NCBI RefSeq assembly: GCF_001294535.1
Contig: NZ_LGIC01000033.1
Coordinates: forward strand, 186,001-250,000
Reading direction: 5' to 3'
Length of the DNA stretch: 64,000 nt
From: Cypionkella psychrotolerans
GTDB taxonomy: Bacteria; Pseudomonadota; Alphaproteobacteria; Rhodobacterales; Rhodobacteraceae
Position 1 is the first letter of the stretch, and each line of letters starts with the position of its first letter. Below the pieces are notes generated by a model. The model was not told the origin of the DNA. It saw nothing but the letters and a program-made list of their open reading frames with translations, and searched no databases. This document shows positions 55,848 through 64,000 of the stretch, one piece after another. Made by a program: the position numbers and the translations under genes.

Positions 55848-57184
55848 GCCGCCCGCGCAGCCTGCAAGCCCGGCTCGCTCTGTCGCTCGGGGCGCTGCTG
55901 ACGGTGCTGTGGCTGGCGGCGGCTTGGGTGACCGGGCTGGTGTTGCGTCACGAGATGGACGAGGTCTTTGACTCGGCGCTGCAAGAAACCGCGCAACGTC
56001 TGCTTCCACTGGCGGTGCTGGATATTCTCGGCCGCGATGATGATGGCGTGACCCAACGGCTTGGCGCGATCCGCACACATGGCGAGTTCTTCACCTATAT
56101 CGTCCGCGACGCGCAGGGGCGGATTTTGTTGCAATCCCATGCGGCGGACCCTGCGGATTTTCCGGCCTATGACGGGGCGGGGTTCCGGCAGACCGACAGC
56201 CATCGCTTCTATAGTGAGGACGCCGTGCAGGGCAGCGTGCGGATCACCGTGGCCGAGCCACTAGAACAACGCGCCAAAGTTGCTTGGGAAATCCAGATGG
56301 TGCTGGGCCTGCCGATCTTGCTGGTGATCCCGATTGCTTTGCTGGCGATCATACTGGCAGTGCGCGCCAGCCTCGCACCGCTGCGCCGCTTTCGCGAAAC
56401 GCTGTCCGCTCGCAGCGCGCGCGATTTGTCGCCAGTGACGGTTAGCGGCTTGCCTGCTGAAATCCTGCCCGTAGCCGCCACATTGAACGGCGTGTTAGAG
56501 CGCCTGAAGGCGGCCTTTGAGGCCGAGCGCAGCTTTGCCGCCAATGCCGCCCATGAGTTGCGCACACCCTTGGCGGGGGCCATCGCGCAGGCGCAGCGGT
56601 TGCAGGTGGAAACCAAGGATGCGAGTGCAGTGCGCCGCGCGGCGGATATCGAAGCCGCGCTGAAGCGGCTGACCCGGATGGCCGAACGGCTGTTGCAACT
56701 GGCCCGTGCCGAGGGCGGGCCGCTGCGCTTGGATCACGCGACCGATCTGGGGCTGGTGGCGCGGCTGATCGTCGAGGATATGCGGCGCGCAACCGCCTCC
56801 CAAATCCGGTTGACCCTACCGGATCAGCCGGTTTTGTCGGACCTGGACCCTGATGCTTTTGGCATCATTTGCCGCAATCTGGTCGAGAACGCCCTGCGGC
56901 ATGGCACGCCACAAGGACAAATCGACGTGACTTTGGCGCAAGACGGCACATTCCGCGTTGGCAATGATGGCCCGCTCGTTCCAGCGCAAAGCCTCAGACT
57001 GCTCACCCGACGATTTGAGCGCGGCGACGCTGGCACCGAGGGCAGCGGTCTTGGCCTTGCGATTGTCGCAGCCATTGCCGACCGCATATCGACACGGCTC
57101 ATTCTCACCTCCCCCCGACCCGGCACAGCGTCGGGATTTGAAGCCGCTTTGACAGTGCCAATCGCTGCCACGGCCCCCCTTTGA
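55844..57184 (+). CDS. Sensor histidine kinase
   Basis: This 446-residue kinase has transmembrane helices at about 12-34 and 153-173 and a periplasmic sensor of roughly 120 residues. The HisKA motif AAHELRTPLAG holds phospho-acceptor His237, and an HATPase region follows with NLVENALRHG and GSGLGLAI. The N box and G boxes are intact. It overlaps the response-regulator gene by four bases. The stimulus is unknown; the setting suggests a redox, metal or flavin-related envelope signal. Confidence 0.92.
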   Translation: MSRPRSLQARLALSLGALLTVLWLAAAWVTGLVLRHEMDEVFDSALQETAQRLLPLAVLDILGRDDDGVTQRLGAIRTHGEFFTYIVRDAQGRILLQSHAADPADFPAYDGAGFRQTDSHRFYSEDAVQGSVRITVAEPLEQRAKVAWEIQMVLGLPILLVIPIALLAIILAVRASLAPLRRFRETLSARSARDLSPVTVSGLPAEILPVAATLNGVLERLKAAFEAERSFAANAAHELRTPLAGAIAQAQRLQVETKDASAVRRAADIEAALKRLTRMAERLLQLARAEGGPLRLDHATDLGLVARLIVEDMRRATASQIRLTLPDQPVLSDLDPDAFGIICRNLVENALRHGTPQGQIDVTLAQDGTFRVGNDGPLVPAQSLRLLTRRFERGDAGTEGSGLGLAIVAAIADRISTRLILTSPRPGTASGFEAALTVPIAATAPL

Positions 57185-57384
57185 CCCAGTGATTCCATTC
57201 CGGCATCTGCTGCAAGGGACCGAGGACGGCATAGTCTTTTCCCACGACTGAGAGGCTAGTTCTGCGCTTGGCACCCCGCTCCACACCCAGGCCTATTGCC
57301 GCAGGCAGCCCGCCGAGGGCTGGATTCCATTGCTGTATGATGCGGCACAGATTAGGCATTTCCCGATCTAAGACCGGGCGGGAC

Positions 57385-59037
57385 ATGACGCAGCAGGGCG
57401 ATCAGAGCAGTGCCAAAGTGCTGGCCGAATTGGTCGCACCCGAGCGGCGTGCGCTGCGTTGGGCGGCGGTTTTGTCCGGGCTGGCGGCGCTGATCTGGCC
57501 GTTGCAAGCGGCTTTGGTGGCAGGCGCTCTGGCCGGATTGCTGACCGATACCGCGCCGCTTTGGTCATATGTCGCCGGATTTGCGCTGCTGGGGGTGCTG
57601 CGTGCGCTTCTGAACCACTGGGCCGAGGGCATCGCCTTCACCGCAGGTCTGCGCGTCAGCAGCCAGTGCCGGGCTGCGATTGTGGCGCGCGAGGCTTGCC
57701 GCAGTGATGGCCCCGCCGCTGGACCCATCGCCGCCCTTGCCACCGAAAAGCTGGAGGCGCTTTTGCCCTATGTCAGCCGCTACGCCCCGGCGAAGGCGCG
57801 GGTGATGGTGGTCCCCGCGCTGATCTTGGCGCTGGCGTTCTGGCAATCCTGGGCGGTGGGGGTGATTTTTCTGATCACCGGCCCGTTGATCCCGGTGTTC
57901 ATGGCGCTGATCGGTTGGGCCGCACAAGCCGCCAGCCAACGTCAGATGGCGGAGATCGGCAGCCTGAACGATCTACTGGTTGAACGCCTGCAAGCGCTGC
58001 TCGACATCCGGCTGCTTGGCGCGGGCGAGGCTGTGGTTAGCAGCTTTGCCGAAGCTGCCGACCGTCTGCGCGCGCAAACCATGGCGGTGCTGCGGGTGGC
58101 CTTTCTGTCCTCGGCGGTGCTGGAGTTGTTCGCAGCCATCGGGGTTGCGATGGTGGCGGTTTATGTCGGGTTTTCCCTGTTGGGCCTGCTGGGGTTTGGC
58201 AGCTATGCAACACCTCTGACCCCCGCCGCTGGCATCTTCCTGCTGCTGTTGGCCCCAGAATTCTACCAACCGCTGCGCGATCTGTCGGCGGCATGGCATG
58301 ACCGCGCGGCGGCACTGGCGGTAGCTTCGGAATGGGCCGAATGGCAGGCGCGCGCCGATCCGTCGCAGCTGGGGCAGGGCGCTACGGCGGCGCGATTGGC
58401 AGGACCGGCGGATATCGTCGCCACCGGGCTGCAGGTACGCCTTGGACAGCATTTGCTGACCCTGCCGGATTTCAGCCTTGCCGCAGGCGAGACGCTCGCG
58501 CTGCTCGGGCTAAGCGGCGCGGGCAAGACCACGCTGTTGCGGCTGCTCGCCGGGATGCTGCAACCTGAATCAGGGCAAATCCGTGTCGCAGGCCAGCCCT
58601 TGAACGACCAGACCGCCGATGGCTGGCGCGCGCGCCTCGGCTGGATGCCACAACAGCCGCATTTCCTGAACGCCAGCCTGCGGCACAATCTAAGCTTCGG
58701 GCGACCCGGCGATCTGGCTCCCGTGCTGCGGGTGGTGTCGATGCAAGACGTGGTCGCGGGGCTGCCGCAGGGCCTGACAACCCGGCTGGGCGAGGGCGGC
58801 GGCGGGCTTTCGGGCGGCGAGGCGCGTCGCCTGACCCTTGCCCGTGCCCTGCACGCCCGCCCGGATGTGCTGCTCGCCGATGAGCCAACCGCCGATCTTG
58901 ACGCCACCACCGCCGAGGCTGTCACCGCTGGCCTGATGGCGCTGGCAGCCACCGGGTGCAGCCTGATCGTCGCCACCCATGACGAGGCGCTGGCCGCCCG
59001 GATGGATCGGGTGATCCGGCTGGAGGCGCTGGTATGA
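57385..59037 (+). CDS. cydD: Thiol reductant ABC exporter subunit CydD
   Basis: This 550-residue ABC half-transporter has six membrane helices and then a nucleotide-binding domain: [16 protein letters not shown] for Walker A, GEGGGGLSGGEARRL for the signature, VLLADEPTADLD for Walker B. With CydC it exports glutathione/cysteine to the periplasm, needed to assemble bd oxidase. I use the ATG at 57385; an earlier in-frame start would add 39 unlikely residues. The preceding 200 bases hold no clear gene. Confidence 0.93.
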   Translation: MTQQGDQSSAKVLAELVAPERRALRWAAVLSGLAALIWPLQAALVAGALAGLLTDTAPLWSYVAGFALLGVLRALLNHWAEGIAFTAGLRVSSQCRAAIVAREACRSDGPAAGPIAALATEKLEALLPYVSRYAPAKARVMVVPALILALAFWQSWAVGVIFLITGPLIPVFMALIGWAAQAASQRQMAEIGSLNDLLVERLQALLDIRLLGAGEAVVSSFAEAADRLRAQTMAVLRVAFLSSAVLELFAAIGVAMVAVYVGFSLLGLLGFGSYATPLTPAAGIFLLLLAPEFYQPLRDLSAAWHDRAAALAVASEWAEWQARADPSQLGQGATAARLAGPADIVATGLQVRLGQHLLTLPDFSLAAGETLALLGLSGAGKTTLLRLLAGMLQPESGQIRVAGQPLNDQTADGWRARLGWMPQQPHFLNASLRHNLSFGRPGDLAPVLRVVSMQDVVAGLPQGLTTRLGEGGGGLSGGEARRLTLARALHARPDVLLADEPTADLDATTAEAVTAGLMALAATGCSLIVATHDEALAARMDRVIRLEALV

Positions 59038-60671
59038 CTGCGCTGTGGCAGGTGTTTCACTTAATCTGGCGCGATCAGCGCACGTCCCTGTTACGAGGGG
59101 CTTTACTGAGCGTGGTGGTGCTGCTGGCTGGGGTGGCGTTGCTGGGGCTGTCTGGCTGGTTCATCACCGCTGCCGCTGCGGCAGGGCTGGCCGGGGTCGG
59201 GGTTTCGTTTGACGTGTTCCGCCCCTCGGCCTCGGTGCGTTTCCTCGCCTTGGGGCGCACCGCTGCGCGCTATGGAGAGCGGGTTTTGACGCATGACGCG
59301 ACCTTGCGCGCTTTTACCACGCTGCGGGTGCGCCTGCTGCAAAGCTATACACGCGCGCCTTATGATCGCCTGAGCCGCTTGCGTGGTCCGCAGATGCTGA
59401 ACCGTCTTACCGCAGATATTGACGCGTTGGATGGCCTGCCATTGCGGCTGATCTTGCCACTGATCGCTGGGATCACCACACATCTGCTCACTTTCGCGGT
59501 ACTTTGGGCGCTGGTGGGGATGGGCGTTGCCGCTACCTTGGCGTTGGGCTTTATCGGCGGTGGCGCTGTGGTGCTGATGTGGGCGGGCAGGGTGGGCTTT
59601 GCGCCCTCGCGCCGCGCCGAACTGGCCGCCCAAGCCTTCCGCAGCCGCTTCATTGATCTGGTGCAAGCGCGTGGCGATCTTGCAGTTTACGGCCAACTGA
59701 CTGTGCAGAAAAACGCGGTTCTGGCCGCAGACAATCGCAGGCAAGCCGCCCGCCTTGCACAAGACCGTGTCGAGCGCCGCGCAGGCCTCGCGCTGTCCTG
59801 CCTCGGCACTGGGCTGGCGACGGCGGCCTTGGCGCTAGGGATGGCGCTGGCGCAAAACGGGCAACTCAGCCCTGCGCTGGCCGCGATGGGCTTCTTCGCT
59901 GCCCTCGCCTTGTCGGAAACCGTGTCCCCGCTGCGCCGTGCGGTGGCCGAATTGGGCCGGATGACCCTCGCCGCCCGCTGCGTGGTGCAGGGCCTGTCTG
60001 CACCGGCCCTCCAAATCGGACAAAACGACACGGCGACCACGCTGCGCTTTGAGGCCGTCAGCCACCACCGCACCGGAGCCAGCCGCCCCAGCCTGCACCC
60101 GCTCAGCTTCACCCTGCACCCCGGCGAAACCCTCGCCCTTGCCGGTCCCAGCGGTGCGGGAAAATCCACCGCTTTGCTGCTGGCCGCAGGTCTGCTCCGC
60201 CCCACCAGCGGCGCGATCTGGCTAGGCGACCACAAGCTGCCCGACTGGAGCGAAACCGCCCTGCGCGCGCAACTGACCCTAATCCCGCAACGCGCCGCCC
60301 TGATGGCGGGCAGCATCCGTCAAGCGCTGACCCTCGCCGCGCCCGAGGCCGACGACGCCAGCCTCTGGACCGCGGTGCAAGCCGTGGCGCTCGACCAAGT
60401 GATCCGCGCCAAAGGTGGCCTTGACGCCCAACTCGGCCCGCGCGGCGCGGGCCTTTCCGGTGGAGAATCCCGCCGCCTGACCATCGCCCGCGCCCTGCTG
60501 CGCTGCCCCGCGATCCTGCTGTTGGATGAGCCCACCGAGGGCCTCGATACCGCCACCGCCCGCGACGTCTTGCACGGCATCCGCCGCTATCTGCCCCATG
60601 CAGGGATCCTTACTGCGTCACATCGCCCTGTCGAGCTGGATTGGGCTGACATTGTGCGGATGCTGCCCTAA
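59034..60671 (+). CDS. cydC: Thiol reductant ABC exporter subunit CydC
   Basis: This is the 545-residue partner half-transporter of CydD. It begins with six membrane helices and continues with an ABC domain containing AGPSGAGKSTALLLA, GPRGAGLSGGESRRL and ILLLDEPTEGLD. It overlaps cydD by four bases (ATGA). It lies directly before cydA, the arrangement typical of alphaproteobacterial bd oxidase loci. Confidence 0.93.
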   Translation: MTALWQVFHLIWRDQRTSLLRGALLSVVVLLAGVALLGLSGWFITAAAAAGLAGVGVSFDVFRPSASVRFLALGRTAARYGERVLTHDATLRAFTTLRVRLLQSYTRAPYDRLSRLRGPQMLNRLTADIDALDGLPLRLILPLIAGITTHLLTFAVLWALVGMGVAATLALGFIGGGAVVLMWAGRVGFAPSRRAELAAQAFRSRFIDLVQARGDLAVYGQLTVQKNAVLAADNRRQAARLAQDRVERRAGLALSCLGTGLATAALALGMALAQNGQLSPALAAMGFFAALALSETVSPLRRAVAELGRMTLAARCVVQGLSAPALQIGQNDTATTLRFEAVSHHRTGASRPSLHPLSFTLHPGETLALAGPSGAGKSTALLLAAGLLRPTSGAIWLGDHKLPDWSETALRAQLTLIPQRAALMAGSIRQALTLAAPEADDASLWTAVQAVALDQVIRAKGGLDAQLGPRGAGLSGGESRRLTIARALLRCPAILLLDEPTEGLDTATARDVLHGIRRYLPHAGILTASHRPVELDWADIVRMLP

Positions 60672-60673
60672 AT

Positions 60674-60679
60674 TATAAT
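60674..60679 (+). promoter_or_regulatory. TATAAT element upstream of cydA
   Basis: A perfect TATAAT lies three bases after the cydC stop, with TTGTGC 16 bases upstream inside the cydC end. It could be an internal promoter for cydABX. I did not find a clear Fnr box in the 92-base gap. Confidence 0.35.
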
Positions 60680-60763
60680 CTCTGATATAGCTTAGCCCGT
60701 GCGATTGGGTGCAGGCTTGAGACAGCAAGCGACATCGGCCCCCCGATCAGCAGGAGTACATCT

Positions 60764-62374
60764 ATGGAATTCGGCATCGTCGAACTGTCGCGGTTGCAAT
60801 TCGCCACCACCGCGATGTTTCACTTTCTGTTCGTGCCGCTGACCATCGGCCTGTCGATCATCGTCGCCATTATGGAGACGGTCTATGTGATGACCAACCG
60901 GCCGATCTGGCGGCAGATGACCAAATTCTGGGGGGCTTTGTTCGGCATCAACTTCGCGATTGGTGTGGCGACCGGCATCACCATGGAATTCCAGTTTGGC
61001 ATGAACTGGAGCTATTACAGCCAATACGTTGGCGACATTTTCGGAGCACCCTTGGCGATCGAAGGCCTGATGGCGTTCTTTCTGGAAGCCACCTTCGTCG
61101 GGCTGTTTTTCTTCGGCTGGGACAAGCTGAGCAAAACCGCCCACTTGGCAGTGGCTTGGCTGGTCGCGATTGGTTCCAACTTCTCGGCCCTGTGGATTCT
61201 AATCGCCAACGGCTGGATGCAAGACCCGGTTGGCGCCGCATTCAACCCGATGACGATGCGGATGGAGATGACCGATTTCTGGGCCGTTTTGTTCAACGAA
61301 GTCGCGCAGGCGAAGTTCGTCCATACCGTCTCGGCGGGCTATGTCACGGCTTCGGTCTTCGTGCTCGGCGTCTCGGCGTGGTATCTGCTGCGCGGACGCC
61401 ACATCGAACTCGCTCGCCGTTCTATAGCGGTGGCCGCCGCCTTCGGTCTGGCCTCGGCGTTCTCGGTTGTGCTTTTGGGCGACGAATCCGGCTACAACGC
61501 CACCCACAGCCAAAAGATGAAACTCGCCGCGATTGAGGGCATGTGGCACACCGAACCCGCCCCTGCCGCGATCACCGCCTTCGGCTTCCCAGATCAAGAG
61601 GCGCGCAAGACGCACTATGCCATCCATATCCCCTATGTGATGGGCCTGATCGGCACCCGGTCATTGACCACCGAAATCCCCGGCATCTCGGAACTTGTCG
61701 CCCAAGCCGATACCCGCATCCGCTCTGGCATGATCGCCTATGAAGCGCTGCTGACCCTGCGCGCCGAGCGTGAGGCTACGCCGCAGGTGGTGAAAGATAC
61801 GTTCGAGCTGCACTCTGCCGATCTCGGCTTTGCTCTGCTGTTGCGCAAATATACCGATACGCCGCAGCTGGCGACCGAAGCGCAGATCAAAATGGCCGCC
61901 AATGACACCGTGCCCACGGTCTGGCCGTTGTTCTGGGCGTTCCGCATCATGGCGGGCTTGGGTTTCGCCTTCATCGGCACCATGATCTATTTCTTCTATC
62001 GCGCCTCGTTCAAGCGGATGCAATTCCCGCGCCCGGCGCTGCATCTGGCGGTCTGGATGATCCCGGCACCATGGATTGCCGCTGAAATGGGCTGGTTTGT
62101 TGCCGAATTTGGCCGCCAACCTTGGACGGTGGACGGGGTGCTCCCCACCGCGATGTCAGTGTCAGCGCTGTCGATGACCGAGGTGGCGATCACGCTGGCA
62201 GGCTTTGTGATCTTTTATTCCGTGCTGTTCGTCGTCGAGATGGGCCTCATGCTGAAATACATCCGCAAAGGCCCCTTCCTTGAAGTCGCGGAAACCGAGG
62301 CTTGGATGCAGCGCCACGATGCCCGGTTGGCAGGGCGCAAAAACGCCGATGCCATCGCGATGGTAAGGGAGTAA
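60764..62374 (+). CDS. cydA: Cytochrome bd ubiquinol oxidase subunit I
   Basis: This 536-residue integral membrane subunit has heme-ligand His20 (TTAMFHFLFVPLTIG) and conserved GDESGYNATHSQKMKLAAIE. A long Q loop is present (about residues 240-390), so it belongs to the long-loop, E. coli-like class rather than the short-loop CIO class. It oxidises quinol and reduces oxygen to water with high affinity. AGGAG precedes the ATG. cydB follows four bases after its stop. Confidence 0.96.
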   Translation: MEFGIVELSRLQFATTAMFHFLFVPLTIGLSIIVAIMETVYVMTNRPIWRQMTKFWGALFGINFAIGVATGITMEFQFGMNWSYYSQYVGDIFGAPLAIEGLMAFFLEATFVGLFFFGWDKLSKTAHLAVAWLVAIGSNFSALWILIANGWMQDPVGAAFNPMTMRMEMTDFWAVLFNEVAQAKFVHTVSAGYVTASVFVLGVSAWYLLRGRHIELARRSIAVAAAFGLASAFSVVLLGDESGYNATHSQKMKLAAIEGMWHTEPAPAAITAFGFPDQEARKTHYAIHIPYVMGLIGTRSLTTEIPGISELVAQADTRIRSGMIAYEALLTLRAEREATPQVVKDTFELHSADLGFALLLRKYTDTPQLATEAQIKMAANDTVPTVWPLFWAFRIMAGLGFAFIGTMIYFFYRASFKRMQFPRPALHLAVWMIPAPWIAAEMGWFVAEFGRQPWTVDGVLPTAMSVSALSMTEVAITLAGFVIFYSVLFVVEMGLMLKYIRKGPFLEVAETEAWMQRHDARLAGRKNADAIAMVRE

Positions 62375-62378
62375 CGCC

Positions 62379-63542
62379 ATGATCTTGCATGAACTTCTCA
62401 GCTACGAAACCCTGCGCCTGACATGGTGGGTCTTGGTCGGTGTGTTGCTGATCGGCTTTGCGCTGACCGATGGCTTCGATATGGGGGTAGGGGCCTTGCT
62501 GCCTTTCGTCGCCAAAACCGATACCGAGCGCCGGGTGGCCATCAACACAGTCGGCCCGGTGTGGGAGGGCAATCAGGTCTGGTTCATCGTGGGCGGCGCT
62601 GCGATTTTCGCCGCGTGGCCGCCGCTTTATGCGGTGTCATTCTCTGGCTTCTACCTTGCGATGTGGATCGTACTGGCGGCGCTGATCGTCCGACCCGTGG
62701 CGTTCAAATACCGCTCGAAACGCGATGATCCGCGCTGGCGGGCGGTGTGGGATTGGGCGCTGTTTGCGGGCGGCGCTGTGCCTGCCACAATCTTCGGTGT
62801 GGCGGTTGGCAATGTACTGCAAGGTGTGCCGTTCCATTTCACCGACGATCTGCACGCGATCTACGAAGGCGTGTGGTATATGAAATTCCTGAGCCTTCTC
62901 AATCCATTCGCTTTGTGTGCGGGTTTGGTTTCGCTGTCGATGCTGGTGATGCACGGCGCGGCTTGGCTGACCCTGAAAGCCGAAGGTCCGGTGCAAATCC
63001 GCGCCCGTCGTCTCGGCTCGTGGGCCGCATTGGTGGCGGTTGGCGGCTATATAGGCTTAGGCCTCTGGCTGGCCTACGGCTTTGACGGCTACCAAATCGC
63101 GGGCGCTTACGTCACCGACGGCCCCTCCAACCCGTTGCATTTTCAGGTGAACAAGGGTGGCAGCTGGATGGATGCCTACGCCTTACGCCCATGGATCGCG
63201 ATTGCCCCCGCGATGGGCGTGGTCGGCGGCTTGCAGGCATTTTTGGGACTGAGGGCAGGACGCGAAATTACCACCTTGCTTGCCTCTAAAATGGCAATTT
63301 TCGGCATGATCGCCTCGGTTGGCCTGACGATGTTCCCGTTCATCCTGCCATCCTCCAGCGACCCAAGATCCTCGCTGACGGTCTGGAACGCATCCTCCTC
63401 GCACCTGACCCTGTTCATCATGCTGGTGGTCACGGCGATTTTCCTGCCGCTGATCTTGATCTACACCGCATGGGTTTACAAAGTGCTGTGGGGCAAAGTC
63501 ACCGAGGCGGACGTGTCTGAAAACTCCCATGGCCTCTACTGA
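62379..63542 (+). CDS. cydB: Cytochrome bd ubiquinol oxidase subunit II
   Basis: This 387-residue membrane protein begins with the CydB pattern WWVLVGVLLIGFALTDGFDM and has VGPVWEGNQVWFIVGGAAIF. About eight helices are predicted. It supports heme binding by CydA. It sits between cydA and the small subunit gene with normal spacing. Confidence 0.96.
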   Translation: MILHELLSYETLRLTWWVLVGVLLIGFALTDGFDMGVGALLPFVAKTDTERRVAINTVGPVWEGNQVWFIVGGAAIFAAWPPLYAVSFSGFYLAMWIVLAALIVRPVAFKYRSKRDDPRWRAVWDWALFAGGAVPATIFGVAVGNVLQGVPFHFTDDLHAIYEGVWYMKFLSLLNPFALCAGLVSLSMLVMHGAAWLTLKAEGPVQIRARRLGSWAALVAVGGYIGLGLWLAYGFDGYQIAGAYVTDGPSNPLHFQVNKGGSWMDAYALRPWIAIAPAMGVVGGLQAFLGLRAGREITTLLASKMAIFGMIASVGLTMFPFILPSSSDPRSSLTVWNASSSHLTLFIMLVVTAIFLPLILIYTAWVYKVLWGKVTEADVSENSHGLY

Positions 63543-63554
63543 AAGGACAGATAG

Positions 63555-63677
63555 ATGTGGTATTTCGCTTGGATGCTCGGCCTGCCGCTGGCCGCGATGT
63601 TCGCCGTGGTCAACGCGATGTGGCTGGAGATGCAGGAAGACAGCCGCAAAATCGGCACTCTTGAAGACGACGCATAA
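63555..63677 (+). CDS. cydX: Cytochrome bd oxidase small subunit CydX
   Basis: This 40-residue single-helix protein reads MWYFAWMLGLPLAAMFAVVN and then an acidic tail (LEMQEDSRK). It matches CydX/CbdX (YbgT family), which stabilises the bd oxidase. The gene starts 12 bases after cydB with AAAGGACAG as the ribosome-binding site. It is easily missed because of its size. Confidence 0.92.
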   Translation: MWYFAWMLGLPLAAMFAVVNAMWLEMQEDSRKIGTLEDDA

Positions 63678-63689
63678 GCTGCCGCGAGA

Positions 63690-64000
63690 TTAACGCAGCC
63701 ACAACCCTTCACGCTTCAGCACAAACCTAATCGCCTGCTCGCGCCGCGGCAGGTCGTTACGGTCAAACAACGCCCGAACCTTTTTACCCCGATTCTGATA
63801 AATCATCAGCCGTGCAGGCTCGTGATCCCGCAAAATCCGCCGCAACTCTTTCTGCCCCGCCACATGCTCTAAAACCTCAACCACCCGGTCACTTTCCCGC
63901 GCATAAAGCAGCGGCAAAGTGCGGTAATGACAAGTCACGTCGCCATCCAGCCCCGCCAATGTCGGCCCCGGACGCCCGCCGCCAAAGCTGTGGATGACCA
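63690..64000 (-). CDS. Unknown protein, 5' end at or beyond window edge
   Basis: The minus-strand frame is open to the end of the window. About 103 residues are visible, ending EQAIRFVLKREGLWLR. The sequence has a basic/acidic helical character (HVAGQKELRRILRDHEPAR) and no motif I can name. The start probably lies right at or just outside position 64000. It converges on cydX with a 12-base gap. Confidence 0.55.
   Translation of the reverse strand, partial: VIHSFGGGRPGPTLAGLDGDVTCHYRTLPLLYARESDRVVEVLEHVAGQKELRRILRDHEPARLMIYQNRGKKVRALFDRNDLPRREQAIRFVLKREGLWLR

Noticed and set aside
57105-57386. Minus-strand frame in the gap before cydD, possibly a transposase remnant
   Set aside because: Part of it overlaps the kinase gene antisense, and I could not match the visible sequence to any transposase. 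Left unannotated.
60672-60763. Fnr box upstream of cydA
   Set aside because: No TTGAT-N4-ATCAA-like pair is present; the nearest match is too poor.

Overview
This is a GC-rich alphaproteobacterial chromosome segment, most likely from the Rhodobacteraceae (Rhodobacter/Gemmobacter-like). The evidence is gene order and protein character: ybgC-tolQRAB-pal-cpoB-tilS-ftsH, fhs with a chorismate mutase and two folD genes, cydDCABX, ligase-associated helicase/PdeM, and DUF2161/DUF2793 proteins. I saw no rRNA, tRNA, CRISPR array or intact insertion sequence.

Layout. 1-11490: envelope and housekeeping block (DUF2161 nuclease-like protein, Tol-Pal system, TilS, FtsH, a methyltransferase, a MOSC protein). 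11502-12713: RTX calcium-binding protein on the minus strand. 13038-16893: folate one-carbon module (fhs, chorismate mutase, two different folD genes). 17011-23666: LytTR membrane regulator, PdeM and Lhr-like helicase, YmdB phosphodiesterase, DMT exporter, YebC. 23774-26087: DUF2189 membrane protein, then a COG0523/CobW GTPase behind a very good Zur operator. 26556-29259: ArgP, a short ACT protein, LysE exporter and a second DMT exporter. 29338-32238: three-gene surface/tail-fibre-like cassette (DUF2793, small protein, glycine-rich protein) with many poly-G tracts. 32393-35772: nucleotide-sugar genes (ugd, glycosyltransferase, galE). 35878-36651: nitrilase-family hydrolase.

36771-40167 and 45311-50262 are graveyards. 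The first holds a truncated glycosyltransferase fused to a frameshifted MmeI-like restriction-methylation gene. The second is a decayed polyol/sugar-alcohol operon (GlpD-like oxidase, FGGY kinase, ABC binding protein, permease, SorC regulator). Between them an intact AcoR-like regulator is divergent from a butanediol-type dehydrogenase and a flavin monooxygenase, with a large palindrome exactly midway.

50542-57184 is the most interesting part. A two-component system is divergent from a minus-strand cluster: PepSY protein, a small Asp/Glu/Cys-rich secreted protein, a DUF2271 protein carrying an ApbE-type flavinylation motif, a PepSY-TM/flavodoxin/ferredoxin-reductase fusion, and ApbE. I read it as a regulated transmembrane flavin electron-transfer system. 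An identical 15-base motif, with 11-base-spaced TCAG repeats, lies upstream of both minus-strand promoters. The window ends with cydDC-cydABX (bd oxidase and its assembly ABC exporter) and a partial unknown gene.
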